From a bacterium (GTDB taxonomy: Bacteria; Spirochaetota; Spirochaetia; JABEVK01), in contig JAJXVP010000193.1 of the NCBI GenBank assembly GCA_021782055.1, forward strand, positions 1-5,549: DNA of 5,549 bases, in the 5' to 3' direction. Below, piece after piece: positions 1 to 5,076 of this stretch. The position numbers and the translations under genes are program-made. The notes below the pieces were generated by a model. That model made no database searches. It saw nothing but the letters and a program-made list of their open reading frames with translations, and had not been told where the DNA came from. Positions within the stretch are counted from its first letter, which is position 1. Every line of letters starts with the position of its first letter.

Positions 1-234
1 TTCACGGTCATCCTCCTCTTGGAACCCACTCTGGACACCATGGCCTTGGTCGCCGAAAGGATCCGGCAGGCTATAGCCGAAAAACCAATCGCCCCCCTCT
101 CTGCCCCGGTAACCGTCAGTATTGGGGGGGCCCTGCTTGTTCCCGGCGACACCGAAGAACTACTGATCAACCGTGCAGACAATTTGCTATACCAGGCAAA
201 GCAAGACGGTCGAAATCGCAGTAAAGTAAGCTAA
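1..234 (+). CDS. GGDEF domain diguanylate cyclase, C-terminal part (5' end outside window)
   Basis: This is the end of a protein whose start lies before the window; frame 1 is open from base 1. The visible 77 residues match the last third of a GGDEF domain: a beta strand (FTVILLLE), a helix with AERIRQAI, the strand VTVSIGGALL (family consensus vTvSiG), then the closing helix with RADNLLYQAKQDGRNR (consensus rAD.aLY.AK..GRN). GGDEF domains condense two GTP into cyclic di-GMP, a cytoplasmic second messenger controlling motility, adhesion and exopolysaccharide. The GG[DE]EF active-site loop and any RxxD inhibitory site are upstream and not visible, so activity and sensory input cannot be judged. 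The protein ends four residues after the GRN motif, so no EAL domain follows. The next gene starts 3 nt after the stop, which suggests co-transcription and perhaps translational coupling. Confidence 0.9.
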   Translation, partial: FTVILLLEPTLDTMALVAERIRQAIAEKPIAPLSAPVTVSIGGALLVPGDTEELLINRADNLLYQAKQDGRNRSKVS

Positions 235-237
235 GCA

Positions 238-1863
238 ATGTTTGTATCAAGAGCCGGAGTTACCGGGTTACCGATTCTTTTCCTACTCTTTTTGACGAGC
301 TGTACGACGCCATGGACTTCTTCAACGCCCCCCTGCGTCAGCGGGGCTTCGTATACGGTGCTGGGGGGCTATCTTTATCGTATTGGCGGTCAGACTGCGG
401 CTGGAAGCTGGAGCGCTCAAACCTGGTGTGCCCCGCTCACCTCAGGTACGGTAGGAGCTTGGGTCCGTGGTCCTGACCTTCCTGTTGGCCGAGCCTGGGC
501 CGCCGTGGCCGCCGCCGATGGCTACCTTAATATTGCCGGTGGCGAAAATGCTTCAGGCCCCCTAAGCGACGTGTATTCCGGGTATGTGAGCCCCGGCGGA
601 GCAGGAATACCAGGTTTTCTCAACGCGGCGGGCCAACCCGAATGGACCCGCGCCGCCTGTAACCTTCCGTACCCGGTCAGCCGTGCGGCTTCGGTGGTTG
701 CCAACGGACGCTGGTATTTGCTAGGGGGCCAAAGCACTTCGGCTGCTCCAACCGCGAACGCACTCTCGGCGGCTATCCTTATGGATGGATCGCTGGGGGG
801 TTGGCATCTGCACTCGCAGTTCCTTTTAGTGCCAACCTGGGGAGCTTCAGCCTTTTCGTGGAATTCTTTACTGGTAAGTGCGGGCGGTGAAACCCCCACT
901 GGCTTTGCCCCCACCCAGGTCTGGCAATGGACCGGCACTTGGCAGGCCTGGGCACCACTCGTTTCAACCAACACTCTGCGCCCGCTTTTTTACGACGCTG
1001 GGACTTCGCTCAATTTTGGAAGCGGTTATACAGGAACCCAGGCGACCACAACCTGGTGGGGCCTGAGTGCTCAAGGCCTTACGACCCCAGTCTTTTCTTT
1101 CAGCTCACAGACACCCTTATCTCAGCCAATTCCCACTGGTCAACAGATCCTTGCCCGCACCAGTCAAGCGCTGATTTCTCCAGACGTCCAGGATCAACTT
1201 CAAACCGTGCCCTGGGTTCCGACCAGCTGCCCCGCACCAGAAATTTTTCCTGTAAGTGGGCAAATCACCGTTCCCAACACGCCCCGGCTTGACCCGCTAC
1301 CCGGCTGTCAGATCCACTACACCTGGACACCTTTAGGACAAACCTACCAAACTCCGACGTCGACATCGCCGGTCTGGGACCCCTTGCATCCATTAGTGCT
1401 CAGCGGGAGCGGGCGCCTAGCGGCGATTCAGACGTTGCTCAATGGAAGCGAGTCTTCGAGCGAAGCTGACGCCGACTATACGACACTGTCGTTGGGTTTC
1501 ACCTTGACAGTCAACCAGAACCTCGCCTCTTCCCCTAGCTATACAGCGCAGACCATCGCCTCAGACTCTGTAGGATCGCCAGGTCTTGACACCTGGTTCC
1601 AGTTAACTCTTTACGTTCCCGTTCTTGGCCACCTGGGGCTTCAAGACGCTACCAACGGACCTTGGACAGCCCACCTGACGTGGTCACTTTTGGAACACGA
1701 CGCCGTCACCCCTGTTTTAGACAGCCAAGACCACCCGCTGAGTAACCAAGCCCCTGGCGATTACCCCGGGCTAGCCCTTTCTCCCGGTCGTTACCTTCTG
1801 CACGTTCACAGTACTGATGGTCAGGCTGGCGAAAGCTTTGGGTTGCTGTGGGAATACCAATAA
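238..1863 (+). CDS. Kelch-repeat lipoprotein with C-terminal beta-sandwich domains
   Basis: A 541-aa predicted lipoprotein of unknown function. Residues 1-22 form a signal peptide (one Arg, hydrophobic stretch LPILFLLFL) ending in lipobox L-T-S-C, lipidated Cys22. Residues about 35-290 look like Kelch/galactose-oxidase-type propeller blades: glycine pairs at 50-51, 101-102, 163-164 and 216-217 recur every 51-62 residues, each preceded by a hydrophobic strand (YLYRIGG, YLNIAGG, WYLLGGQ, LLVSAGG), with intervening W and LP..R motifs (LPVGRAWAAVA, LPYPVSRAASVV). Residues about 333-415 resemble a chitobiase C-terminal (CHB_HEX_C) beta-sandwich: P-x-x-G-x-I-T-V-P, then G-C-Q-I-H-Y-T-W, a closing stretch with LAAIQ, and a Y near the end. 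The last 120 residues form another beta-rich domain ending L-S-P-G-R-Y-L-L-H-V, as in pre-peptidase C-terminal-like domains. Probably a surface or periplasmic binding protein. No good Shine-Dalgarno precedes the ATG; coupling to the GGDEF gene is likely. Domain calls are by eye. Confidence 0.85.
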   Translation: MFVSRAGVTGLPILFLLFLTSCTTPWTSSTPPCVSGASYTVLGGYLYRIGGQTAAGSWSAQTWCAPLTSGTVGAWVRGPDLPVGRAWAAVAAADGYLNIAGGENASGPLSDVYSGYVSPGGAGIPGFLNAAGQPEWTRAACNLPYPVSRAASVVANGRWYLLGGQSTSAAPTANALSAAILMDGSLGGWHLHSQFLLVPTWGASAFSWNSLLVSAGGETPTGFAPTQVWQWTGTWQAWAPLVSTNTLRPLFYDAGTSLNFGSGYTGTQATTTWWGLSAQGLTTPVFSFSSQTPLSQPIPTGQQILARTSQALISPDVQDQLQTVPWVPTSCPAPEIFPVSGQITVPNTPRLDPLPGCQIHYTWTPLGQTYQTPTSTSPVWDPLHPLVLSGSGRLAAIQTLLNGSESSSEADADYTTLSLGFTLTVNQNLASSPSYTAQTIASDSVGSPGLDTWFQLTLYVPVLGHLGLQDATNGPWTAHLTWSLLEHDAVTPVLDSQDHPLSNQAPGDYPGLALSPGRYLLHVHSTDGQAGESFGLLWEYQ

Positions 1864-1885
1864 AAAAGCCGACCCGAAGGTCGGC
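1862..1885 (-). terminator. Intrinsic terminator of the minus-strand lipoprotein gene
   Basis: Read on the minus strand, this is GCCGACC-TTCG-GGTCGGC followed at once by TTTTTT: a perfect 7-bp GC-rich stem closed by a cUUCGg tetraloop (an exceptionally stable RNA loop), then six U. It begins 31 nt after the stop of the gene at 1917-2930. The U-tract lies over the TAA stop of the convergent Kelch gene. On the plus strand the hairpin has no T-tract after it, so it looks unidirectional. Confidence 0.9.
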
Positions 1886-1916
1886 CGCTCTACCAAGTCC
1901 GAATCAATTCAAAACT

Positions 1917-2930
1917 TTAGTTAAGAGTAACTGCTGTAGGAGCCGTATCTAGGGTTGTCAATGAATTTGCCGAGGTTACACTTGACATCGCTGTCTGAGC
2001 GGGGAAGGTTGAGTGAATCCCACCGCTCGACCCTGACTGCCCAAACAAAATATAGACTTTGACATTTTGTCCCATCGCGGCACCAGGACCAAGATCTGAG
2101 TAAGGAATTTTCCATTTGTAGGTTGCTACATCGGCATTTGTTGTCCCTGTAGAATACTGAACATAAGTCGCTGCTGTACCCACGGCGGACTCTGTACCAC
2201 CGCTAACAGACTTTTCAGCACCGACGCTGAAGGTACCCCCCGCCGTGGACCCGCGATAAGCGACCCAACCATAATCAAAGTTGGTGCCAACATTGTCGGT
2301 AGTGATGCCCAAAGTACCCCAACCCATGAGATTGGCCGTAACAGCCTCTCCCCCAGTCAACGAACTATCGTCCACCAAAACGTAAATGTTGTTGCCAGCA
2401 TTCTGGGGGTTCATAATCGTTGACACATAAAGGTTGCTTCCATCGGAGGTTACATAGGTGTTCGAAATGACGCCACCCCAAGAACTACCCGAACCAGTTC
2501 CCAACAGGGTGCCCCAACCCGTCAGGGTGGCAGTAGCAGTCATATCGGGAGTCGGCGGCGCCGCCGCTGTAATCGTTAAGGACGTAGCGCCGGTAATGTT
2601 TTGGGACACATTACCTACTGCCACGATGCTTGTGCCACTCAAACCCTGAACGGCAAAGGTATAGGTGCCGTTAGTAGAAATGGGGACGCTGAACTTATAC
2701 GGCGAGGTCGACAAGGTTTGGGTAGAGCCGACTTGCACGCCCGAAGAGTTAAACACATTCAGCTTAACTGTTGTGGCTCCATTGAGGTTTCTGGCGCCTG
2801 TCCCTGTGCCGTTGACCGTAACGGTTACGCCAGTCGACGTAGCAGAGCTGAACGCTGTTGAACTAGCCGGGTTCTGACAAGCCATAAACACTAAAAATGT
2901 GGCCGAAAGAATGGAAAGAATCTTTTTCAT
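1917..2930 (-). CDS. Secreted beta-rich lipoprotein, possible DOMON/CBM9-like (glucodextranase C-type) domain
   Basis: A 337-aa predicted lipoprotein of unknown function. Residues 1-18 are a short signal peptide (MKKILSILSATFLVFMAC) with lipobox F-M-A-C; Phe at -3 is atypical of enterobacteria but tolerated in spirochaete-type lipoboxes. Cys18 is the only cysteine. Residues about 34-122 form an Ig-like strand-rich domain (VTVTVNGTG, TTVKLNVFNSSG, GTYTFAVQGL, SLTITA) followed by a Pro-rich linker (APPTPD). Residues about 135-337 resemble secreted modules found at the C-terminus of glucodextranase-like enzymes: DGSNLYVSTIM, NNIYVLVDDS, FDYGWVAYRG, a strand-like segment YKWKIPYSDLG, then NVKVYILFG. 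GWGTL occurs twice (138-142, 203-207). The protein is very rich in Thr, Ser, Gly and Ala with few charges, typical of exported beta proteins. Start choice is firm: AAGGAG lies 6 nt upstream of the ATG. It is the second gene of a two-gene unit after the 37-aa peptide gene. A ligand, probably carbohydrate-like, is only inferred. Confidence 0.85.
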   Translation of the reverse strand: MKKILSILSATFLVFMACQNPASSTAFSSATSTGVTVTVNGTGTGARNLNGATTVKLNVFNSSGVQVGSTQTLSTSPYKFSVPISTNGTYTFAVQGLSGTSIVAVGNVSQNITGATSLTITAAAPPTPDMTATATLTGWGTLLGTGSGSSWGGVISNTYVTSDGSNLYVSTIMNPQNAGNNIYVLVDDSSLTGGEAVTANLMGWGTLGITTDNVGTNFDYGWVAYRGSTAGGTFSVGAEKSVSGGTESAVGTAATYVQYSTGTTNADVATYKWKIPYSDLGPGAAMGQNVKVYILFGQSGSSGGIHSTFPAQTAMSSVTSANSLTTLDTAPTAVTLN

Positions 2931-2936
2931 GTACTT

Positions 2937-2942
2937 CTCCTT
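2937..2942 (-). promoter_or_regulatory. Ribosome binding site (AAGGAG) of the 337-aa lipoprotein
   Basis: The minus strand reads AAGGAG, 6 nt before the ATG at 2930. It lies wholly inside the 22-nt gap after the 37-aa gene, so the lipoprotein has its own strong initiation site and need not be coupled to the peptide gene. Confidence 0.85.
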
Positions 2943-2952
2943 TTTGAATGGA

Positions 2953-3066
2953 TTACTGGGCCGTGACGCTGACCGTATAGTTGGTCAGCTCGGTTAACTC
3001 ACCCAGCTCAATTAGGCTGGGCGCAACATAAGTCAACCGAGAGTCACTTTTATCAACAACTTTCAT
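2953..3066 (-). CDS. 37-aa RiPP-like precursor peptide with lasso-type leader motif
   Basis: A 37-aa ORF, ATG at 3066, TAA at 2953-2955. Residues 13-28 are YVAPSLIELGELTELT, an exact match to YxxPxLxxxGxxxxxT (Tyr13, Pro16, Leu18, Gly22, Thr28). This is the leader signature of lasso-peptide precursors: Tyr, Pro and Leu dock on the RRE domain of the B1 protein, and Thr is the residue before last of the leader recognised by the B2 protease. The N-terminus (MKVVDKSDSRLT) is charged, with no signal peptide, as expected for a cytosolic leader. Cleavage by the lasso rule would fall after Asn29, leaving YTVSVTAQ. That core does not start with Gly/Ala/Ser/Cys and has no Asp or Glu at 7-9, so a macrolactam ring cannot form in the classical way. 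GGAGG lies 8 nt upstream of the ATG and a TTGACA promoter precedes it. The lipoprotein gene follows after 22 nt. No RRE, protease or cyclase gene is in the window. That this is a real gene is well supported; its role as a modified peptide is inference. Confidence 0.75.
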   Translation of the reverse strand: MKVVDKSDSRLTYVAPSLIELGELTELTNYTVSVTAQ

Positions 3067-3074
3067 TAACAATG

Positions 3075-3079
3075 CCTCC
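3075..3079 (-). promoter_or_regulatory. Ribosome binding site (GGAGG) of the 37-aa peptide gene
   Basis: The minus strand reads TTGGAGGCATTGTTA before the ATG at 3066. GGAGG is an ideal Shine-Dalgarno at 8 nt spacing and is a main reason to accept the short ORF as a gene. Confidence 0.8.
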
Positions 3080-3095
3080 AATAGATGGTAAAACC

Positions 3096-3125
3096 ACTCT
3101 AAGTCCACCGTTAAAATTATGTCAA
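3096..3125 (-). promoter_or_regulatory. Sigma70-type promoter of the peptide-lipoprotein unit
   Basis: On the minus strand a perfect -35 TTGACA (3120-3125) is followed by an 18-bp spacer and a -10 TAGAGT (3096-3101, four of six matches to TATAAT). An uninterrupted run of eight T (3127-3134 read on the minus strand) sits just upstream and could act as an UP element. Transcription would start near 3089, giving a 5' leader of about 23 nt that holds the GGAGG site. The -10 is imperfect, so its exact position is less certain than the -35. Confidence 0.6.
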
Positions 3126-3137
3126 GAAAAAAAAGTT

Positions 3138-3180
3138 CACGTGTGCATGAATTTAAATAACGTCATTCAGCGACCACGTG
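3138..3180. repeat. Pair of CACGTG palindromes between divergent promoters
   Basis: CACGTG occurs at 3138-3143 and 3175-3180, 37 bp apart start to start (about 3.5 helical turns), upstream of the minus-strand promoter. The ATTTAAAT palindrome lies between them. Flanking bases are not conserved between the two copies. They could be paired operator half-sites, but two 6-bp palindromes can arise by chance. Confidence 0.3.
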
Positions 3181-3195
3181 CTAAGAAACAAGTTT

Positions 3196-3225
3196 TTGCC
3201 GTTTAGTCCAACGTCGCATTAAGAT
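3196..3225 (+). promoter_or_regulatory. Possible promoter of the glycosyltransferase operon
   Basis: A plus-strand TTGCCG (3196-3201, four of six matches to TTGACA) is followed by an 18-bp spacer and TAAGAT (3220-3225, four of six). Transcription would start near 3232, upstream of every candidate start codon of the glycosyltransferase. Both boxes are imperfect; this is simply the best candidate seen. Confidence 0.3.
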
Positions 3226-3266
3226 TTCTTTAAGCTCCTCAAAGCTGTTTTGTGGCATAGTGAGGT

Positions 3267-4739
3267 TTGTTGCCAGTTAAAGAGTCTTCACCTGTCCGCC
3301 GGAGGTTCACGATTAAAGTCGCCGTCGTCAACACCAATGATCTTAAGGGCGGAGCCGCCAAAGCCGCCTATCGCCTCCACCAAGGGTTTCTCGATCTCGG
3401 GCTAGAGTCCCGCATGGTGGTGCAAGACAAAAAGTCCGATGACCCGACGGTGCTTGGCCCGCGCAGTGTCGGTGAAAAAGCCCTTACACGGCTTCGGACC
3501 TTCCTTGACCAACTGCCGCTGGCGGCCTACCCCCACCGGAGCAGGGCGATGTTTTCACCGGCGTGGGTACCGTTTAGCCCAGTGCTGGGACGGCTACGAC
3601 AGCTGGGCCCCGATATTATTCACTTGCACTGGGTTCAAAAGGGTATGCTCAGCATTAACGACTGGAAAAGGCTCCCCGGCCCCATCGTCTGGACCCTTCA
3701 TGACATGTGGGCTTTTACCGGTGGCGACCACTATGATTGCGATCAACAGTGCTTTACGCACCAGTGCGGTCATTGCACGACTCTGGGGTCGAAGCGCAAG
3801 CATGATCTTTCTCGGCGCATTTGGCGGCAAAAAGAAGCCGCTTGGAAGACCGTTCCCCTCACCCTCGTGACCCCCAGCCGCTGGCTCGGTGAGCAAGCCC
3901 AGCGCAGCTCTCTTTTAGGGACCCGCCCCCTTCACGTGATTCCCAACGGTATCGATACCGAGCTGTACCGCCCCCTCCCCAAAGACCAGGCCCGTTCCTT
4001 GCTCAAGCTTTCGTCCGACCGAAAGTGGTTACTTTTAAGCGGTTTAGACCTCAACGAAGATCCGCGAAAGGGCCTCGACCTGTTGACCGAGACGTTAAAC
4101 CGGCTGGCTTCGCGACGTCCCAACCTCGGACTTCTCATTGCGGGGGCTTCTTGGTCACCCCGGCAATTTCCTCAGGGGCTTGAGTGCCGGTTTTTAGGCA
4201 AACTCGAAGACGACCTGAGCCTCGTTCTGGCCTACAATGCCGCTGACCTGGTGCTCCTCCCCTCCCGTCAAGAAAACTTTTCGAACGCTATGGTTGAGGC
4301 GATGGCTTGCGGGGTTCCGGTGGCGGGTTTTCACATCGGCGGCAATCCTGATATGATTATTCCCGGCGAGACAGGGGTCTTGGCGCCTCCGTTCGATACT
4401 AAAGCGCTGGCAACCGGGATAGATCAGCTGTTAAGCCACCCCGACGCCCTCCGGCAAAGCTCGCTCCAAGCCCGGAACCGAGCCGTCGAGCTTTGCTCGC
4501 TGCCCCAAGTGGCCCAGCGCTACTATGAACTTTTTGCGTCGTTGGAGGATTTTCATGCCTCAGGGCACACCCAGAAGGTTTCTCACCACCCTCACACCAC
4601 TTCTTATGCTAAGTCTGGGTTGCACAGCGCCGCGCCCCCTGCCGTTGCGGGTGGTCCTTCAACAGTGGCTTCCGGGGACTCCCCAAACCGTTCTGGTGTC
4701 CAGCTTGACCAAACAAGCCATAACCTTCACGCAGACTAA
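3267..4739 (+). CDS. Family GT4 glycosyltransferase (GT-B fold)
   Basis: A GT4-type retaining glycosyltransferase, likely moving a sugar from a nucleotide-sugar donor during cell-surface polysaccharide or glycolipid synthesis at the cytoplasmic face; donor and acceptor are not predictable. Numbering from TTG 3267 (490 aa): the N-terminal Rossmann half begins IKVAVVNTNDLKGGAAKAAYRLHQG (16-40), with the family block HLHWVQKG (119-126) and VWTLHDMWAFTGGDHY (141-156). A four-Cys cluster follows (158, 162, 167, 170), possibly metal-binding. The donor-binding half has VIPNGIDTELY (224-234), SGLDLNEDPRKGLD (258-271) and the E-x7-E motif (E336, E344) in ENFSNAMVEAMACGVPV. Family-like sequence ends near 428; the rest is an odd Ser/His/Pro-rich tail overlapping the next gene by 185 nt. 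The start is unsettled: TTG at 3267 or 3270 has only a close GAGG, whereas GGAGG at 3301-3305 sits 6 nt before ATT 3312, where the conserved sequence begins. The long ORF is given here; 3312 is the better biological start. Confidence 0.88.
   Translation: MLPVKESSPVRRRFTIKVAVVNTNDLKGGAAKAAYRLHQGFLDLGLESRMVVQDKKSDDPTVLGPRSVGEKALTRLRTFLDQLPLAAYPHRSRAMFSPAWVPFSPVLGRLRQLGPDIIHLHWVQKGMLSINDWKRLPGPIVWTLHDMWAFTGGDHYDCDQQCFTHQCGHCTTLGSKRKHDLSRRIWRQKEAAWKTVPLTLVTPSRWLGEQAQRSSLLGTRPLHVIPNGIDTELYRPLPKDQARSLLKLSSDRKWLLLSGLDLNEDPRKGLDLLTETLNRLASRRPNLGLLIAGASWSPRQFPQGLECRFLGKLEDDLSLVLAYNAADLVLLPSRQENFSNAMVEAMACGVPVAGFHIGGNPDMIIPGETGVLAPPFDTKALATGIDQLLSHPDALRQSSLQARNRAVELCSLPQVAQRYYELFASLEDFHASGHTQKVSHHPHTTSYAKSGLHSAAPPAVAGGPSTVASGDSPNRSGVQLDQTSHNLHAD
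3301..3305 (+). promoter_or_regulatory. Ribosome binding site (GGAGG) pointing to an ATT start codon
   Basis: GGAGG is followed by a 6-nt spacer (TTCACG) and ATT AAA GTC GCC at 3312, where GT4 proteins of this type normally begin (M-K-[IV]-[AL]-[VH]). Same-operon genes at 4555 and 5057 also use a 6-nt spacer. Either ATT is a genuine rare start codon, as in infC, or ATG has changed to ATT by mutation or sequencing error. Confidence 0.55.
4544..4548 (+). promoter_or_regulatory. Ribosome binding site (GGAGG) fixing the start of the 173-aa lipoprotein
   Basis: GGAGG lies 6 nt before ATG 4555. This favours 4555 over the in-frame upstream ATG at 4525, which has no Shine-Dalgarno and lies within conserved glycosyltransferase coding sequence. 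Confidence 0.75.
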
Positions 4740-5076
4740 GTCGCCCGAGCAAGGAACTCTTCTGGTTTCAACACCTGCCGTCGCGGTGAAAAATGCCTGG
4801 CTGGACGCTCTCTTTGCGCAAAAGCACCTGGTCAGCGTCAGTTTAATGTTCAACGCCAGCCCGGCTGAGACGGCCCAGCTGTTTAACCTTCTTGCGCCCC
4901 GCGTCGCCAAGGCCCAAACCTTAGAACCGGGTCATTTTTGGTACCTCCCCCCCACCCCTGAGTTCTCGGGGCAATACGTTTTCTGGGGTCCCTTCGACCA
5001 CGGGTGGCGCTACCGTGATTGGCTAGGCCTCCCACCTCAACCACAAGGAGCCAAGCTTGACCACCCCCGCCGATAA
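4555..5076 (+). CDS. Small lipoprotein of unknown function
   Basis: A 173-aa predicted lipoprotein; I do not recognise a family. Residues 1-23 make a signal peptide: Arg7-Arg8, hydrophobic FLTTLTPLLMLSL, then G-C with Cys23 as lipidation site (lipobox S-L-G-C, with Ser at -3 and Leu at -4). The mature protein is Pro-rich near the anchor (APRPLPLR), then mixed: a helix-like NAWLDALFAQKHL (about 76-88), SPAETAQLFNLLAPRVAKA (about 100-118), and an aromatic C-terminal part (GHFWYLPPTPEF, YVFWGPFDHGWRYRDWLGLP, about 124-160). The start at 4555 rests on GGAGG with a 6-nt spacer. The gene begins inside the 3' end of the glycosyltransferase ORF in another frame, and its last 20 nt contain the start of the MFS gene, so the three are almost certainly one operon. 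A role in the envelope alongside the transferase and transporter is inferred from position only. Confidence 0.75.
   Translation: MPQGTPRRFLTTLTPLLMLSLGCTAPRPLPLRVVLQQWLPGTPQTVLVSSLTKQAITFTQTKSPEQGTLLVSTPAVAVKNAWLDALFAQKHLVSVSLMFNASPAETAQLFNLLAPRVAKAQTLEPGHFWYLPPTPEFSGQYVFWGPFDHGWRYRDWLGLPPQPQGAKLDHPRR
5045..5050 (+). promoter_or_regulatory. Ribosome binding site (AAGGAG) fixing a TTG start for the MFS gene
   Basis: AAGGAG lies 6 nt before TTG 5057, both inside the end of the lipoprotein gene. The next in-frame ATG (5117) would remove the cytoplasmic N-terminus and part of the first membrane helix, so TTG is preferred. Confidence 0.75.

Larger units (their letters stand above)
3126..3266 (+). 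other. AT-rich divergent intergenic region
   Basis: This stretch separates the minus-strand peptide-lipoprotein unit from the plus-strand glycosyltransferase operon. It holds the A8 run at 3127-3134, two CACGTG palindromes, an 8-bp ATTTAAAT palindrome (3151-3158) and a weak plus-strand promoter candidate. No convincing gene is seen on either strand; one 25-codon minus-strand ORF (3181-3258) has no ribosome binding site. Confidence 0.6.

Noticed and set aside
522..974. A 150-codon minus-strand ORF inside the Kelch lipoprotein gene, with several shorter ORFs nearby on both strands.
   Set aside because: They are shadows of the long plus-strand gene: unstructured composition, no RBS, no recognisable domain.
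2458..2877. Three plus-strand ORFs of 63-86 codons across the minus-strand lipoprotein gene.
   Set aside because: They are antisense readings of a repetitive Thr/Gly/Val-rich coding region, with no RBS or family resemblance.
3072..3161. A 29-codon plus-strand ORF beginning MPPIDGK.
   Set aside because: It has no ribosome binding site and runs opposite to, and across, the well-supported promoter and RBS of the 37-aa gene.
3181..3258. A 25-codon minus-strand ORF (begins MPQNSFEELKE, ends RQKLVS) between the divergent units.
   Set aside because: The composition is protein-like (helical, charged), but no Shine-Dalgarno precedes the ATG, an in-frame stop lies close upstream and no motif is recognised. 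Not strong enough to list as a gene.
3594..4138. Minus-strand ORFs (100 and 68 codons) inside the glycosyltransferase gene.
   Set aside because: The opposite strand encodes clear GT4 motifs throughout; these have no independent support.
4525..4554. An upstream in-frame ATG for the 173-aa lipoprotein (183-aa version).
   Set aside because: No Shine-Dalgarno there, it lies inside conserved glycosyltransferase sequence, and ATG 4555 has GGAGG at 6 nt and gives a normal-length signal peptide.
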